Assembly (NCBI RefSeq): GCF_014199415.1
Contig: NZ_JACIJN010000002.1
Span: 186,001 to 250,000 of the forward strand
Source of the DNA: Sphingomonas endophytica
Lineage (GTDB): Bacteria > Pseudomonadota > Alphaproteobacteria > Sphingomonadales > Sphingomonadaceae
Length of the DNA stretch: 64,000 nucleotides
Direction: 5' to 3'
Each line of letters begins with the position of its first letter. Position 1 is the stretch's first letter. The notes under the pieces are model-generated. The model did no database searches. It saw nothing but the letters and a program-made list of their open reading frames with translations, and was not told the DNA's origin. This document shows, piece after piece, positions 26,765 through 35,525 of this stretch. Position numbers and translations under genes: made by a program.

Positions 26765-27750
26765 CGCCGTTCAGCTACGACCGGGCCGGCGATGTCGCCG
26801 AGGCGGTGCGGATGGGCGCGGCGCCGGGCGCGGCATATCTGGGCGGCGGGACCAATCTGGTCGACCTGTTGCGTGAAACGGTGGCGCGGCCGGAGCGGCT
26901 GGTCGATGTCTCGGCGCTGTCGGATGCGATCAGCGAAACCGACGACGGCGGGTTGCTGATCGGGGCGGGGGTGCGCAACACCGCGCTGGCGGCGCATCCG
27001 GTGGTGCGCGAACGCTATCCGGTGCTGTCGCGCGCGATCCTTGCGGGGGCGTCGGCGCAGATCCGGAACATGGCGACGGTCGGCGGCAATCTGATGCAGC
27101 GGACGCGGTGCACCTATTTCTACGACACTGATGGGTCGCGCTGCAACAAGCGGGAGCCGGCCAGCGGGTGCGACGCGCGGGGCGGGTTCACGCGCATCCA
27201 CGCCGTGCTGGGGGCGAGCGAGGCGTGCGTCGCGACGCATCCGTCGGATATGTGCGTGGCGTTGGCTGCGCTGGATGCAATGGTGCATGTCGAGCGCGCG
27301 GGCGCGACGCGGACGGTGGCGTTCGGCGACTTCCACCGCCTGCCGGGCGAGCGGCCCGATCTGGATACCGTGCTGGAGCCGGGCGAGCTGATTACCGCGA
27401 TCGAATTGCCCGCGCTGCCGGTCGCGGGGCGGTCGACGTATCGGAAGGTGCGCGACCGGGCGAGCTATGCCTTTGCGCTGATCTCGGTAGCGGCGGCGCT
27501 GGAGATGGACGGCGAGCGGGTCGCGGACATTCGTGTCGCGTTCGGCGGGGTGGCGCACAAGCCGTGGCGTGCGACGCAGGTTGAGGACGCGCTGCGCGGG
27601 GCGGCGTTGACCGATGAGGCGATCGGGGCAGCGGCGGCGCGCGAGTTCGCGGACGCGCAGCCGTTGCGCGACAATGCGTTCAAGCCGGCGCTGGCGACGC
27701 GGACGCTGATCGCGGTGCTGAACGCGCTGAAGACGGGAGAGACGGCATGA
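26761..27750 (+). CDS. PaoB-like FAD subunit with [4Fe-4S] insertion
   Basis: The 329-residue subunit has the FAD-binding AAYLGGGTNLVDLLRE and SAQIRNMATVGGNLMQR of the CO-dehydrogenase/xanthine-oxidase flavoprotein family. It also carries the extra cysteine-rich loop RCTYFYDTDGSRCNK followed by REPASGC, which marks the PaoB/4-hydroxybenzoyl-CoA-reductase-like group that binds an additional [4Fe-4S] cluster. Electrons leave through FAD to an acceptor that cannot be deduced. It is coupled by 4-bp overlaps to both neighbours. Confidence 0.92.
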   Translation: MTPFSYDRAGDVAEAVRMGAAPGAAYLGGGTNLVDLLRETVARPERLVDVSALSDAISETDDGGLLIGAGVRNTALAAHPVVRERYPVLSRAILAGASAQIRNMATVGGNLMQRTRCTYFYDTDGSRCNKREPASGCDARGGFTRIHAVLGASEACVATHPSDMCVALAALDAMVHVERAGATRTVAFGDFHRLPGERPDLDTVLEPGELITAIELPALPVAGRSTYRKVRDRASYAFALISVAAALEMDGERVADIRVAFGGVAHKPWRATQVEDALRGAALTDEAIGAAAAREFADAQPLRDNAFKPALATRTLIAVLNALKTGETA

Positions 27751-30089
27751 GCATCGTCGACGACGCCAAGCAGGCTGCCCAGGGGCTGATGATGGGGGCG
27801 ATGCAGAAATTGGTGCCGCTCGCGCCCGACAGCTGGATCCCCGGTGGGGTGCCCGACCCGCTGATCGCGCGCAAACACGGGCTGATCGGGACGCCGGTGT
27901 CGCGGCTGGACGGCGCGCTGAAGGTGAAGGGCGCGGCGGGGTTCGCGGCGGAATATCGCTTCGAGAACATGGCCTATGCCGCTTTGGTCTATGCACCGAT
28001 CGCGCGTGGGCGCGTCGCGGCGATCGACAGCGCGGCGGCGGAAGCTGCGCCGGGCGTGGCGCTGGTGATGACGCACCTGAACGCGCCGCGGATGAAGAAC
28101 ATGCCGGTGTTCGGGTCGTCGCCGAATGCGGTCGGGCCGCACAATCTGCCGGTGTTGCAGGACGATCGCATCCACTGGAACGGGCAGCCGGTCGCGTGCG
28201 TGCTCGCCGAGACGCAGGAGCAGGCCGATCATGCCGCCTCGCTGCTGAAGGTGACTTATGACGCTGAACCCTCGACCACCACGGTCGCCGGGGCGGTGGC
28301 GAACGGGACCGAGCAGGCGATGTTCTTCGGCCAGCCGCTGCGCAACGATGTCGGCGATGCCGAGGCGCTGCTGGCCAAGGCGCCGGTCAAGGTCGACCAG
28401 ACCTATCGCACGCCGCGCCACAACCATAACCCGATCGAGCCGCACGCCGCGACGATCGCGTGGGTCGAAGACGGGCTGGTGATCCACGACGCCAGCCAGA
28501 TGGTCTCGCAACAGGCCGAGTCGATCGGCGCGGTGTTCGGGCTGGCGGCGGACAAGGTGCGGCTGACCTCGCCCTATGTCGGCGGCGGGTTCGGCAGCAA
28601 GGGGCTGTGGGATCATCAGGTGATCGGCGCGGCGGCGGCGAAGCTGGCGGGACGCCCGGTGCGGATCACGCTGTCGCGCGAGGGCGTGTACCGGACGGTC
28701 GGCGGGCGCACGCTGACCGAACAGCGTGTCGCGATCGGCGCGCAGCAGGACGGGACGTTCGACGCGATCGTCCACACCGGCCTTTCGGTCATGACCCCGC
28801 ACAACAACATGCCCGAGCCGTTCATCCTCGGCACGCGCTGCACCTATGCCGCGCGCAGCTTCGCGCTGAAGGTCGAGGTGGCGCGGATGAACATGCTCGC
28901 CAACACCTTCATGCGCGCGCCGGGTGAGGCGGTCGGCACCTTCGCGCTGGAGGTGGCGGTCGACGAGCTGGCGGTGGAGCTGGGGATCGACCCGGTCGAG
29001 CTGCGGATCCTCAACGAGCCCGACAAGGACCCGCTGAGCGGCGTACCCTTCTCGTCGCGACATATCGTCACGGCGTGGCGGCAGGGGGCGGCGCGGTTCG
29101 GCTGGGCCGGGCGCGATCCGCGTGCGGGCGTGCGGCGCGAGGGCGAGTGGCTGGTCGGCACCGGCTGCGCGACCGGCACCTATCCCTATTACCGGATGCC
29201 CGGCGCGGAGGCGCGAATCACGCTGACGCGCGACGGCGATGCGGTGCGCGCGCAGGTCGAGGTCGCGGCGGCGGAGATGGGGATGGGCACCTCCACCACC
29301 ACCGCGATCGTCGCGGCGGAGCGGCTGGGGCTGCCGATCGAACAGGTCGAGGTCGGCTACGGCGACTCGGCGATCCCCGGTGCGATCATGGCGGGCGGGT
29401 CGCAGCAGACCGCCGCGATCGGCGCGGCGGTGATCGCGGCGCATAATGCGCTGGTCGCCGACTTGCTCAAGCTGGCGGGCAACGACTCGCCGCTGGCGGG
29501 GCTGTCGGCGGACGAGGTCGGGAGCATCGACGGTGGGCTGGCGAGCCGCACCGATCCGGCGCGACGCGAGAGCTATGCCTCGATCCTGTCGCGCGCGCAG
29601 CGGGGGAGCGTGTCGGTGACCAAGGCGGGGTCGATGCCGCTCGAACTGATGCACTGGTCGATGCACTCGCACAGCGCGATCTTCTGCGAGGTGCGGGTTA
29701 ATGCGGTGACCGGCGAGTTGCGCGTCAGCCGCTTGCTCGGGTCGTTTGATTGCGGGCGTATCCTCAACCCGCGCACTGCCGCCAGCCAGTTCCGCGGCGG
29801 GATGATCATGGGGCTGGGGATGGCGCTGATGGAGGAGACGCAGTTCGACGAGCGCAACGGGCGGATCATGAACCCGAGCCTCGCCGAATACCACCTGCCC
29901 GTGCACATGGACGTGCCGGAGATCGAGGTGTTGTGGACCGATATCCCTGATCCGCACACGCCGATGGGCGCACACGGGATCGGCGAGATCGGGATCACCG
30001 GCGTTGCGGCGGCGGTCGCCAATGCGGTGTGGCATGCGACGGGGAAGCGCGTGCGCGAGCTGCCGATTACGCTCGACAAGCTGTTGTAG
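27747..30089 (+). CDS. PaoC-like molybdenum cofactor subunit
   Basis: The 780-residue catalytic subunit contains the molybdopterin-binding segments SPYVGGGFGSKG, NTFMRAPGEAVGTFALE and GSFDCGRILNPRTA, and the catalytic base Glu747 in GIGEIGITG, as in xanthine-oxidase-family enzymes. With the two preceding genes it forms a PaoABC-type heterotrimer that oxidises aldehydes to acids with water as oxygen donor. The matching MoCo insertase (PaoD/XdhC) is not in the window. Being last in the receptor-led operon, it may oxidise an aldehyde linked to glycan breakdown (an aldose, or a feruloyl-derived aldehyde); this is inference. Confidence 0.92.
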   Translation: MSIVDDAKQAAQGLMMGAMQKLVPLAPDSWIPGGVPDPLIARKHGLIGTPVSRLDGALKVKGAAGFAAEYRFENMAYAALVYAPIARGRVAAIDSAAAEAAPGVALVMTHLNAPRMKNMPVFGSSPNAVGPHNLPVLQDDRIHWNGQPVACVLAETQEQADHAASLLKVTYDAEPSTTTVAGAVANGTEQAMFFGQPLRNDVGDAEALLAKAPVKVDQTYRTPRHNHNPIEPHAATIAWVEDGLVIHDASQMVSQQAESIGAVFGLAADKVRLTSPYVGGGFGSKGLWDHQVIGAAAAKLAGRPVRITLSREGVYRTVGGRTLTEQRVAIGAQQDGTFDAIVHTGLSVMTPHNNMPEPFILGTRCTYAARSFALKVEVARMNMLANTFMRAPGEAVGTFALEVAVDELAVELGIDPVELRILNEPDKDPLSGVPFSSRHIVTAWRQGAARFGWAGRDPRAGVRREGEWLVGTGCATGTYPYYRMPGAEARITLTRDGDAVRAQVEVAAAEMGMGTSTTTAIVAAERLGLPIEQVEVGYGDSAIPGAIMAGGSQQTAAIGAAVIAAHNALVADLLKLAGNDSPLAGLSADEVGSIDGGLASRTDPARRESYASILSRAQRGSVSVTKAGSMPLELMHWSMHSHSAIFCEVRVNAVTGELRVSRLLGSFDCGRILNPRTAASQFRGGMIMGLGMALMEETQFDERNGRIMNPSLAEYHLPVHMDVPEIEVLWTDIPDPHTPMGAHGIGEIGITGVAAAVANAVWHATGKRVRELPITLDKLL

Positions 30090-30111
30090 GCGGTTCGTTG
30101 ATCCGCCGTCT

Positions 30112-30188
30112 CGTCATGGCGAGCGTAGCGAACCAATCCAGAGCCGGATCAGGACGCCCTGGATTGCTTCGCTCCGCTCGCCATGACG
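30112..30188. repeat. Palindromic repeat (CGTCATTGCGAGCG family), copy 1
   Basis: CGTCATGGCGAGCGTAGCGA with CAATCCAG is mirrored by CTGGATTGCTTCGCTCCGC and TCGCCATGACG. It lies in the convergent junction between the oxidoreductase and patatin genes. Copies at 31878 and 34794 share both arms. Confidence 0.8.
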
Positions 30189-30209
30189 GAGTGCTATGTG
30201 CGCTGGATT

Positions 30210-31247
30210 TTAGGTGAGACGCAGGCCGCGTTCGCCGATCGGGAGCGCGCCCTGCCGCCAGCGCGCGACGAGCGCGCTGGCGTCGCGGTGGCCGGCGTCC
30301 CAGCGGCGGCGCACCGAGGCGGGGGAGAAGTCCATCGCCTTGCCCGCCACTTCCGGCTGCTGGTCGGCATAAGTGAGCAGGCTGAGCGTCACCGCGCGCG
30401 CCGCGAACGCCGGATCGGTGGCGTAGCGCTCCGTCCACCGGGTGATGCTGCGGCGGGACTGGATCGCGAAGGTGAGGTCCTGTGCGCGTTCGGCCATCGC
30501 GCCGAGGGTCGCGGGGTTGTGAGCGGCGAGCGGCAGGAGGTCGATGGCGATGCACCAGACGGGGCGCTCGCCGGGGTCCGAGAGCAACGGGTCGAGCGGT
30601 AGGTTCGCCGACAGGCCGCCGTCGACATAGCGGACGCCCTCGATGGTGACCGGCGGGAAGCCCGGCGGGAGCGAGCCGCTGGCGCCGATATGCGCGGCGG
30701 TGACGTCGAGCGCGCGGGTATCGAAGACCGCGTCGCGGCCGGAGTCGAGATCGACCGCGGTGGCGGCATAGCGGATCGCGCCGGTGTTGAGCCGGTCGAG
30801 ATCGACCGACTGCGCAAGCGTGCGCAGCAGCGGCGCGGTGTCGTAAAGCGCAGGGCGCCCACCGGGCAGCGTGGCGCCGGGCGGCGAGAACATGCCGGCG
30901 CGGCCGCTGAACAGGGTGCCGAGCACCTCCCCCGTTCGTCGCCAGTCGTCCGGAATCGCCAGCCAGTCGGCGCCGGCAGCGGGCGCGGGTCGCCAGAAAT
31001 CGGCGAGCCGCGACAGGCGGTTGGCGGGTGCGTTGCCGGCGATCAAGGCGCCGTTGATCGCGCCGATCGAGGTGCCGACGATCCGGTCGGGGACGATCCC
31101 GGCTTCGGCGAGTGCCTGATAGGCGCCCGCCTGATACGCGCCCAGCGCATTGCCGCCGCTCAGCACCAGCGCGATGTCACAGGGGGGGAGCAATGGCCAT
31201 TTAATATCCCGTGCGATTGGTGCTTGTCCCTTCAAACCCTTGCACAC
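30210..31247 (-). CDS. Patatin-like phospholipase
   Basis: A protein of up to 345 residues with the patatin fold: the oxyanion loop ALVLSGGNALGAYQAG, the nucleophile elbow GTSIGAING (GxSxG) and the dyad aspartate in VRYVDGGLSAN. The C-terminal part, with the segments AERAQDLTFAIQSRRSI and MDFSPASVRRRWDAGHRDA, resembles the DUF3734 extension of bacterial patatins. It should be an acyl hydrolase acting on lipids. The start is uncertain: the frame reaches a GTG at 31247 without a ribosome binding site, and an in-frame TTG at 31193 would put the N-terminus just before the first strand. It diverges from the deaminase gene. Confidence 0.85.
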   Translation of the reverse strand: MCKGLKGQAPIARDIKWPLLPPCDIALVLSGGNALGAYQAGAYQALAEAGIVPDRIVGTSIGAINGALIAGNAPANRLSRLADFWRPAPAAGADWLAIPDDWRRTGEVLGTLFSGRAGMFSPPGATLPGGRPALYDTAPLLRTLAQSVDLDRLNTGAIRYAATAVDLDSGRDAVFDTRALDVTAAHIGASGSLPPGFPPVTIEGVRYVDGGLSANLPLDPLLSDPGERPVWCIAIDLLPLAAHNPATLGAMAERAQDLTFAIQSRRSITRWTERYATDPAFAARAVTLSLLTYADQQPEVAGKAMDFSPASVRRRWDAGHRDASALVARWRQGALPIGERGLRLT

Positions 31248-31301
31248 GGCGAAAAGGTGCGGGCGACGGCACTTGATCGCACGATGCGGCGTTCAGCGGC
31301 G

Positions 31302-31793
31302 ATGACACAGGATGACGAACGCTGGATGCGCGAGGCGATCAAGGTCGCGCGGTCCAAGGGCAGCGACCCTTCCACCTCGCCGCTGGGATCGGTGATCGTG
31401 CGCGGCGGGCGGGTGATCGCCGCCGAGCGCAACCAGACCCACGAACTGCCCGACGCCACCGCGCATGCCGAGATGATGGCGATCCGGCGCGGCTGCGAGG
31501 CCGAGGGCGAGCTGGAGCTGCGCGACGCGACGCTCTATTCGACGCTGCAACCGTGCGGGATGTGCACGATGGCGTCGATCTGGTCGAAGGTCGGGCGGGT
31601 CGTCTACGGCGCGGGGCGTGAGGACGTCCATGCGATGTATTTCGAGGCGAAGCATGTCGACACGCTGTCGTTCATCGCTGACGCCTATCGTGACGATATC
31701 GTGATCGAGGGCGGGTGCCTGCGCGAGGAATGTGCGGCGCTCTACTATCCGCCGGATGCCGAGCTGCCGGAGGAGGAGCAGGCGAATTTATAG
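31302..31793 (+). CDS. Nucleoside/nucleobase deaminase of the cytidine deaminase-like family
   Basis: The 163-residue protein has the zinc deaminase signature: ATAHAEMMAI (ligand His and catalytic Glu) and STLQPCGMCTMASIW (two cysteine ligands). The region after it, KVGRVVYGAGREDVHAMYFE, resembles guanine/tRNA-adenosine deaminases, but the C-terminus LREECAALYYPPDAELPEE is distinct from TadA, so a free base or nucleoside substrate is more likely. An in-frame ATG at 31284 would add six residues; neither start has a clear ribosome binding site. Confidence 0.85.
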   Translation: MTQDDERWMREAIKVARSKGSDPSTSPLGSVIVRGGRVIAAERNQTHELPDATAHAEMMAIRRGCEAEGELELRDATLYSTLQPCGMCTMASIWSKVGRVVYGAGREDVHAMYFEAKHVDTLSFIADAYRDDIVIEGGCLREECAALYYPPDAELPEEEQANL

Positions 31794-31819
31794 GGTGGGG
31801 TGACCGATTATCTGTCTTC

Positions 31820-32042
31820 CGTCATCCCGGACCCTTCGACAAGCTCAGGAGAGCCTTGATCCGCGATCCCGCTTTTGCGTCATTGCGAGCGAAGCGAAGC
31901 AATCCAGGGCGTCCTGATCCGGCCCTGGATTGCTTCGCTGCGCTCGCAATGACGGGGGGGTGTCGTGGTTTATTCCCACAGCGGAAGAAGCGGGGCCCCG
32001 GATCAAGGCTCTCTTGAGCTTCCCGAAGGGTCCGGGGCGACG
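31820..32042. repeat. Palindromic repeat (CCGGACCCTTCG family) interrupted by a second element
   Basis: The outer left arm (CGTCATCCCGGACCCTTCGA, then CAAGCTCAGGAGAGCCTTGA) is mirrored by the outer right arm (GGGGCCCCGGATCAAGGCTC, then CTTCCCGAAGGGTCCGGGGC). The two arms are separated by a complete repeat of the CGTCATTGCGAGCG family, giving a nested structure. Confidence 0.75.
31878..31954. repeat. Palindromic repeat (CGTCATTGCGAGCG family), copy 2, nested
   Basis: CGTCATTGCGAGCGAAGCGA then AGCAATCCAGGG is mirrored by CCCTGGATTGCTTCGCTGC and GCTCGCAATGACG. It sits inside the arms of the larger repeat at 31820-32042. Confidence 0.8.
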
Positions 32043-32201
32043 GGCATCGGCACGAAGCGGAGTACGCTTCATCAGCCTCGCCCCACTGGACCGCGACCTT
32101 CGCCGGCTCCTGAACCCCGGTCAGCAATATAAATCAGGTTCGAACGGGATATTTCCGATTGTTGCCGGGTTGGGCGCGCGAACGGTGGAGGAGCGCGGAC
32201 C

Positions 32202-33470
32202 ATGGCGACGGTGGCGGACACGCCGAGTGGAGCAGCACCGGCGCGTGGTGGTGAGCGGAAGCGCGCGACGCGGCCGCTGGAGGCGCTCAACTTCTTCATG
32301 GCGGACATGCAGGCGGGGATCGGCCCGTTTCTGGGCGTGTTCCTCCAGCAGCGCGGCTGGACCGCGGGGCCGATCGGATCGGTGATGACCGCCGGCGGGG
32401 TCGCCGGCATGCTGATGACCGTTCCGGCCGGCGCGTTCATCGACCATACCGAGAAGAAGCGGCTGGTGGTGATCGTCACCGGCATCTGCACGGTGATGGC
32501 GTCGTTCCTGATCCTGTTCTCGCAGGCCGGCTGGGTGGTGACGGTCAGTCAGGTCGCGACCGCGATCGCCGGGGCGGCGATCGGGCCGGCGGTGACCGGC
32601 ATGACGCTGGGGATCGTCCGCCAGAAAGGCTTCAACGCGCAGAACGGGCGCAATCAGGCGTGGAACCACGCCGGCAACATGGTCGGCGCGGGGCTGTCGG
32701 GCTATCTCGGCTGGCGGTTCGGGATGCCGGCGATCTTCTATCTCGCGGCGGTGTTCGGGGTGCTGGCGATCACCAGCGTGTTGATGATCCCGGAGAAAGC
32801 GATCGATCACCGCGCCGCGCGCGGGCTGGAGAAGGGCGACGACGACGGCGCGGACGGCGGGCAGGCCGAAGGCTTTCGCGCGCTGCTCCGCAACCGGCCG
32901 ATGCTGGCGCTTGCCGCCGCGCTGGCGTGTTTCCATCTGGGGAATGGCGCGATGCTGCCGCTCTACGGGCTGGCGGTGGTCGGCGCGGGGAAGGGCAATG
33001 CGGCGATCTTTACCGCCGAGACGGTGGTGGTGGCGCAGGCGGTGATGATCGTCGCCGCGCTGGTCGCGACGCGGATGTCGGCAGGCCGCGGTTACTGGCT
33101 GGTGCTGTTGATCTCGTTCGCGGCGCTCCCGGTGCGCGGCGCGCTGGCGGGGACGTTCATCGAACATTGGGGCGTGTGGCCGGTGCAGGCGCTCGACGGG
33201 ATCGGCGCGGGATTGCAGAGCGTCGCGGTGCCCGGACTCGTCGCGTGCCTGTTGAACGGGACGGGCCGCGTCAATGTGGGTCAGGGCGCGGTGATGACGG
33301 TGCAGGGGGTCGGTGCATCGCTGAGCCCGGCGATCGGCGGATGGCTGGCGCAGGAACTCGGCTATCACGTTGCTTTCTATATTCTCGGAAGCTTCGCTTT
33401 GGTCAGCGTCGCGCTGTGGGTGGTGTTCGCGGGCGTGGTGCGCGAGGCGTGCGCGACGGCGCAGGCGTGA
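32202..33470 (+). CDS. Major facilitator superfamily transporter
   Basis: The 422-residue protein has about twelve hydrophobic segments, with the cytoplasmic loop-2 motif region GAFIDHTEKKRLVVI between helices 2 and 3 in place of the canonical GxLaDrxGrkr, and a charged central loop (RGLEKGDDDGADGGQAEG). No signature fixes the substrate. GGAGGAG precedes the ATG. The only near neighbour on the strand is an ion-transporter-like gene 70 bp downstream, so the two may be co-transcribed. Confidence 0.87.
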   Translation: MATVADTPSGAAPARGGERKRATRPLEALNFFMADMQAGIGPFLGVFLQQRGWTAGPIGSVMTAGGVAGMLMTVPAGAFIDHTEKKRLVVIVTGICTVMASFLILFSQAGWVVTVSQVATAIAGAAIGPAVTGMTLGIVRQKGFNAQNGRNQAWNHAGNMVGAGLSGYLGWRFGMPAIFYLAAVFGVLAITSVLMIPEKAIDHRAARGLEKGDDDGADGGQAEGFRALLRNRPMLALAAALACFHLGNGAMLPLYGLAVVGAGKGNAAIFTAETVVVAQAVMIVAALVATRMSAGRGYWLVLLISFAALPVRGALAGTFIEHWGVWPVQALDGIGAGLQSVAVPGLVACLLNGTGRVNVGQGAVMTVQGVGASLSPAIGGWLAQELGYHVAFYILGSFALVSVALWVVFAGVVREACATAQA

Positions 33471-33514
33471 CGCGGGCGCTGGCGGAGCGGCGGGCGTTGC
33501 GGCAGGGGGGCGGC

Positions 33515-33544
33515 ATGTCGATCCTGTCCGGCCGCGCGCGATGA
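33515..33544 (+). CDS. Possible nine-residue leader peptide coupled to the transporter
   Basis: An ATG preceded by GGGGGGC opens a minimal frame, MSILSGRAR, whose TGA overlaps the ATG of the next gene (ATGA at 33541-33544). The transporter start itself has no ribosome binding site, so translation of this leader would explain how ribosomes reach it. It could also be chance. Confidence 0.35.
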   Translation: MSILSGRAR

Positions 33545-34791
33545 TCCTTGCCACGGGGGCGACCTGGGCGATTTGCGCCGCTGCGACCGCGGGGGTGATC
33601 GCGCGGCCGTTCCGCTGGCCGGAGGCGATCTGGGCAGTGGCGGGCGCGGTGGCGCTGCTGCTGTTCGGGCTGGTGACGCCGGGCGACGCGCTGGCGGCGG
33701 TCGCGAAGGGCGGCGACGTCTATCTGTTCCTGATCGGGATGATGCTGCTGAGCGAGACCGCGCGCGAGCAGAGGCTGTTCGACTGGGTGGCGGCGACGGC
33801 GATCGGCCATGCCGGGGGGTCGCCGAGGCGGCTGTTCCTGCTGGTCTATGCGACCGGGGTCGTGACGACGACCTTCCTGTCGAACGACGCGACCGCGGTG
33901 GTGCTGACCCCGGCGGTCTATGCCGCCGCGCGCAAGGCGAAGGCCGAGCCGCTGCCGTTGCTGTTCGCCTGCGCGCTGATCGCCAATGCGGCGAGCTTCG
34001 TGCTGCCGATCTCGAACCCCGCCAATCTGGTGCTGTACGGGGGGAAGATGCCGCCGCTGGGGGCGTGGTTCGCGTCGTTTGCCTTGCCATCGGTGGCGGC
34101 GATCGTCGTCACGTTCTTCGCGTTGCGCCATGTCGAGCGCGCGCGGCTGACGGGCGGGTGCGAGGCGGCGGTGACGCGCGACCCGCTGAGTGGGCCGGGC
34201 AAGGCGGCGCTGGCAGGGATCGCGGCGACGGCCTTGCTGTTGCTGGTGGTGTCGGCGCTCGACCGGCCGCTGGGATTGCCGACCTGTGTCGCCGGGGTAG
34301 CGACGATGCTGGGGGTGGCGGCGCTGGTGAAGCGCTCGCCGGTCGACACGCTGCGCGCGGTGTCGTGGAGCGTGCTGCCGCTGGTCGCGGGGCTGTTCGT
34401 ACTGGTCGAGGCGCTCGACCGCACCGGCGTGATCGCCTGGGTGGCGGACGGGCTGCGTAGCGTGGCGGCGGACCCGGTGCGCGGCGCGGCGTGGAGCGGG
34501 ACGATCCTCGCCTTTGCGTCGAACCTGATGAACAACCTGCCCGCCGGGTTGATCGCGAGCACCGCCGTGGCGCAGGCGCAGCCGCCGCGGGTGATCGTCG
34601 ATGCGCTGCTGATCGGGGTCGATCTCGGGCCGAACCTGTCGATCACCGGGAGCCTCGCGACGATCCTGTGGTTGCAGGCGATCCGGCGCGAGGGCGAGGA
34701 TGTCGGCTTCTGGCGGTTTCTGAAGGTCGGCGTGGCGACGATGATCCCGGCGCTGGTCGCGGCGTTGGGGGTGCGGTTGCTGATCGGGTAA
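33541..34791 (+). CDS. ArsB/NhaD-type (ion transporter superfamily) membrane transporter
   Basis: The 416-residue integral membrane protein has 10-12 helices and the two re-entrant-loop signatures of the ion-transporter superfamily: TTTFLSNDATAVVLTP and ANAASFVLPISNPANLV in the first half, and FASNLMNNLPAGL with DLGPNLSITGSLATILW in the second. These match ArsB-like arsenite permeases and related citrate or sodium exchangers. No arsR, arsC or arsA lies nearby, so arsenite as substrate is not supported by context. The start at 33541 is where the family homology begins and overlaps a small leader frame. Confidence 0.85.
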   Translation: MILATGATWAICAAATAGVIARPFRWPEAIWAVAGAVALLLFGLVTPGDALAAVAKGGDVYLFLIGMMLLSETAREQRLFDWVAATAIGHAGGSPRRLFLLVYATGVVTTTFLSNDATAVVLTPAVYAAARKAKAEPLPLLFACALIANAASFVLPISNPANLVLYGGKMPPLGAWFASFALPSVAAIVVTFFALRHVERARLTGGCEAAVTRDPLSGPGKAALAGIAATALLLLVVSALDRPLGLPTCVAGVATMLGVAALVKRSPVDTLRAVSWSVLPLVAGLFVLVEALDRTGVIAWVADGLRSVAADPVRGAAWSGTILAFASNLMNNLPAGLIASTAVAQAQPPRVIVDALLIGVDLGPNLSITGSLATILWLQAIRREGEDVGFWRFLKVGVATMIPALVAALGVRLLIG

Positions 34792-34793
34792 AC

Positions 34794-34870
34794 CGTCATT
34801 GCGAGCGTAGCGCGGCAATCCAGTGCCGGACCAGGACGCCCTGGATTGCCGCGCTACACTCGCAATGACG
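34794..34870. repeat. Palindromic repeat (CGTCATTGCGAGCG family), copy 3
   Basis: CGTCATTGCGAGCGTAGCGC then GGCAATCCAG is mirrored by CTGGATTGCCGCGCTACAC and TCGCAATGACG. It begins just after the transporter stop and fills the convergent junction with the next gene. Confidence 0.8.
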
Positions 34871-34875
34871 AGGGA

Positions 34876-35286
34876 TCACCGTTGCGCGCTGCGCAGTCTG
34901 GCGACGCCGATGCTGTCCATCAGCAGCTCATATTGCGCGGGCGAGAAACCGGCGTGGAGGAAGCGCTTCAGCTCCTCGGTCGGGATCGTATAGCCGTAAT
35001 GCCAGCCGAGCACCGCGATGCGGCGCAGCGCCTCGAGCCGCTCGTCGGCGAGCATGTGGTTGTGCGGCGGCTTGAAGAGCACCGCCATCGCCTTGGCGAT
35101 CCGGCCGGGCTTGTCGAGCGACCACAGCCGGTCCTTGCGCGCCAGCGCGACCACCGACCATTCGAGCGCGCTGAGCCGCGCCGGCGCGTCGGTCGGCAGC
35201 GGATCGGCGCACGGCGTGATGACGGTAGCGGGCAGCGGGGCGGTGGTGACGACCGAGCGATCGTCGTCGAGCATCAGATAGGCCAT
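34876..35286 (-). CDS. Conserved-type hypothetical protein, TetR-operator controlled
   Basis: A 136-residue soluble protein I do not recognise. Visible features are ALEWSVVALARKDRLWSLDK in the middle, a helical RLEALRRIAVLGWHYGY, and FLHAGFSPAQYELLMDSIG near the end. There is no signal or membrane helix. AAGGGAG precedes the ATG at 35286. The promoter upstream overlaps or is flanked by two TetR-type palindromes and the TetR gene lies immediately upstream on the same strand, so the gene is probably a repression target. Confidence 0.6.
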   Translation of the reverse strand: MAYLMLDDDRSVVTTAPLPATVITPCADPLPTDAPARLSALEWSVVALARKDRLWSLDKPGRIAKAMAVLFKPPHNHMLADERLEALRRIAVLGWHYGYTIPTEELKRFLHAGFSPAQYELLMDSIGVARLRSAQR

Positions 35287-35477
35287 GGGCGAACTCCCTT
35301 GGAAACGGACGGGCGCAGTCGTTCCCGGCGTCGCGGACGACGGGTGGAAGCGCTGGCAGGTGAAAGGCAAAGAGCGGGCGGAGCGCGCCCGTCTCAAGAC
35401 GCGCCGGTACGAACGAAGCGACGAGAAACCATCAGCGGCTCCTTCGAAGGGAAGGAACCGCGCTGGCTCCTTATTCC

Positions 35478-35515
35478 ATACCGTGTGGTATATAAAGGGG
35501 TCGAAGGCCCGTCAA
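35478..35515 (-). promoter_or_regulatory. Promoter with overlapping ATACC-N4-GGTAT operator
   Basis: On the minus strand TTGACG (35515-35510) and, 17 bp away, TATACC (35492-35487) form a promoter for the 34876-35286 gene. The palindrome ATACC-GTGT-GGTAT (35478-35491) covers the -10, as expected for repression. The transcript would have an untranslated leader of about 190 nt. Confidence 0.55.
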
Positions 35516-35525
35516 CGGCTTTGTG

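Larger units (their letters stand above)
31794..32201. other. 408-bp gene-free region with nested palindromic repeats
   Basis: Between the deaminase and the MFS gene there is no credible coding sequence. The space is largely a composite palindrome (31820-32042) with another family's element (31878-31954) in its centre. About 160 bp remain before the MFS start, without a clear promoter. Confidence 0.7.

Noticed and set aside
31820..32042. Insertion sequence or MITE with transposase
   Set aside because: The palindromes carry no transposase frame, and I could not define target duplications by eye.
33541..34791. Arsenic resistance operon
   Set aside because: The transporter has ArsB-like signatures, but no arsR, arsC, arsA or arsH is near, so I kept a general ion-transporter call.
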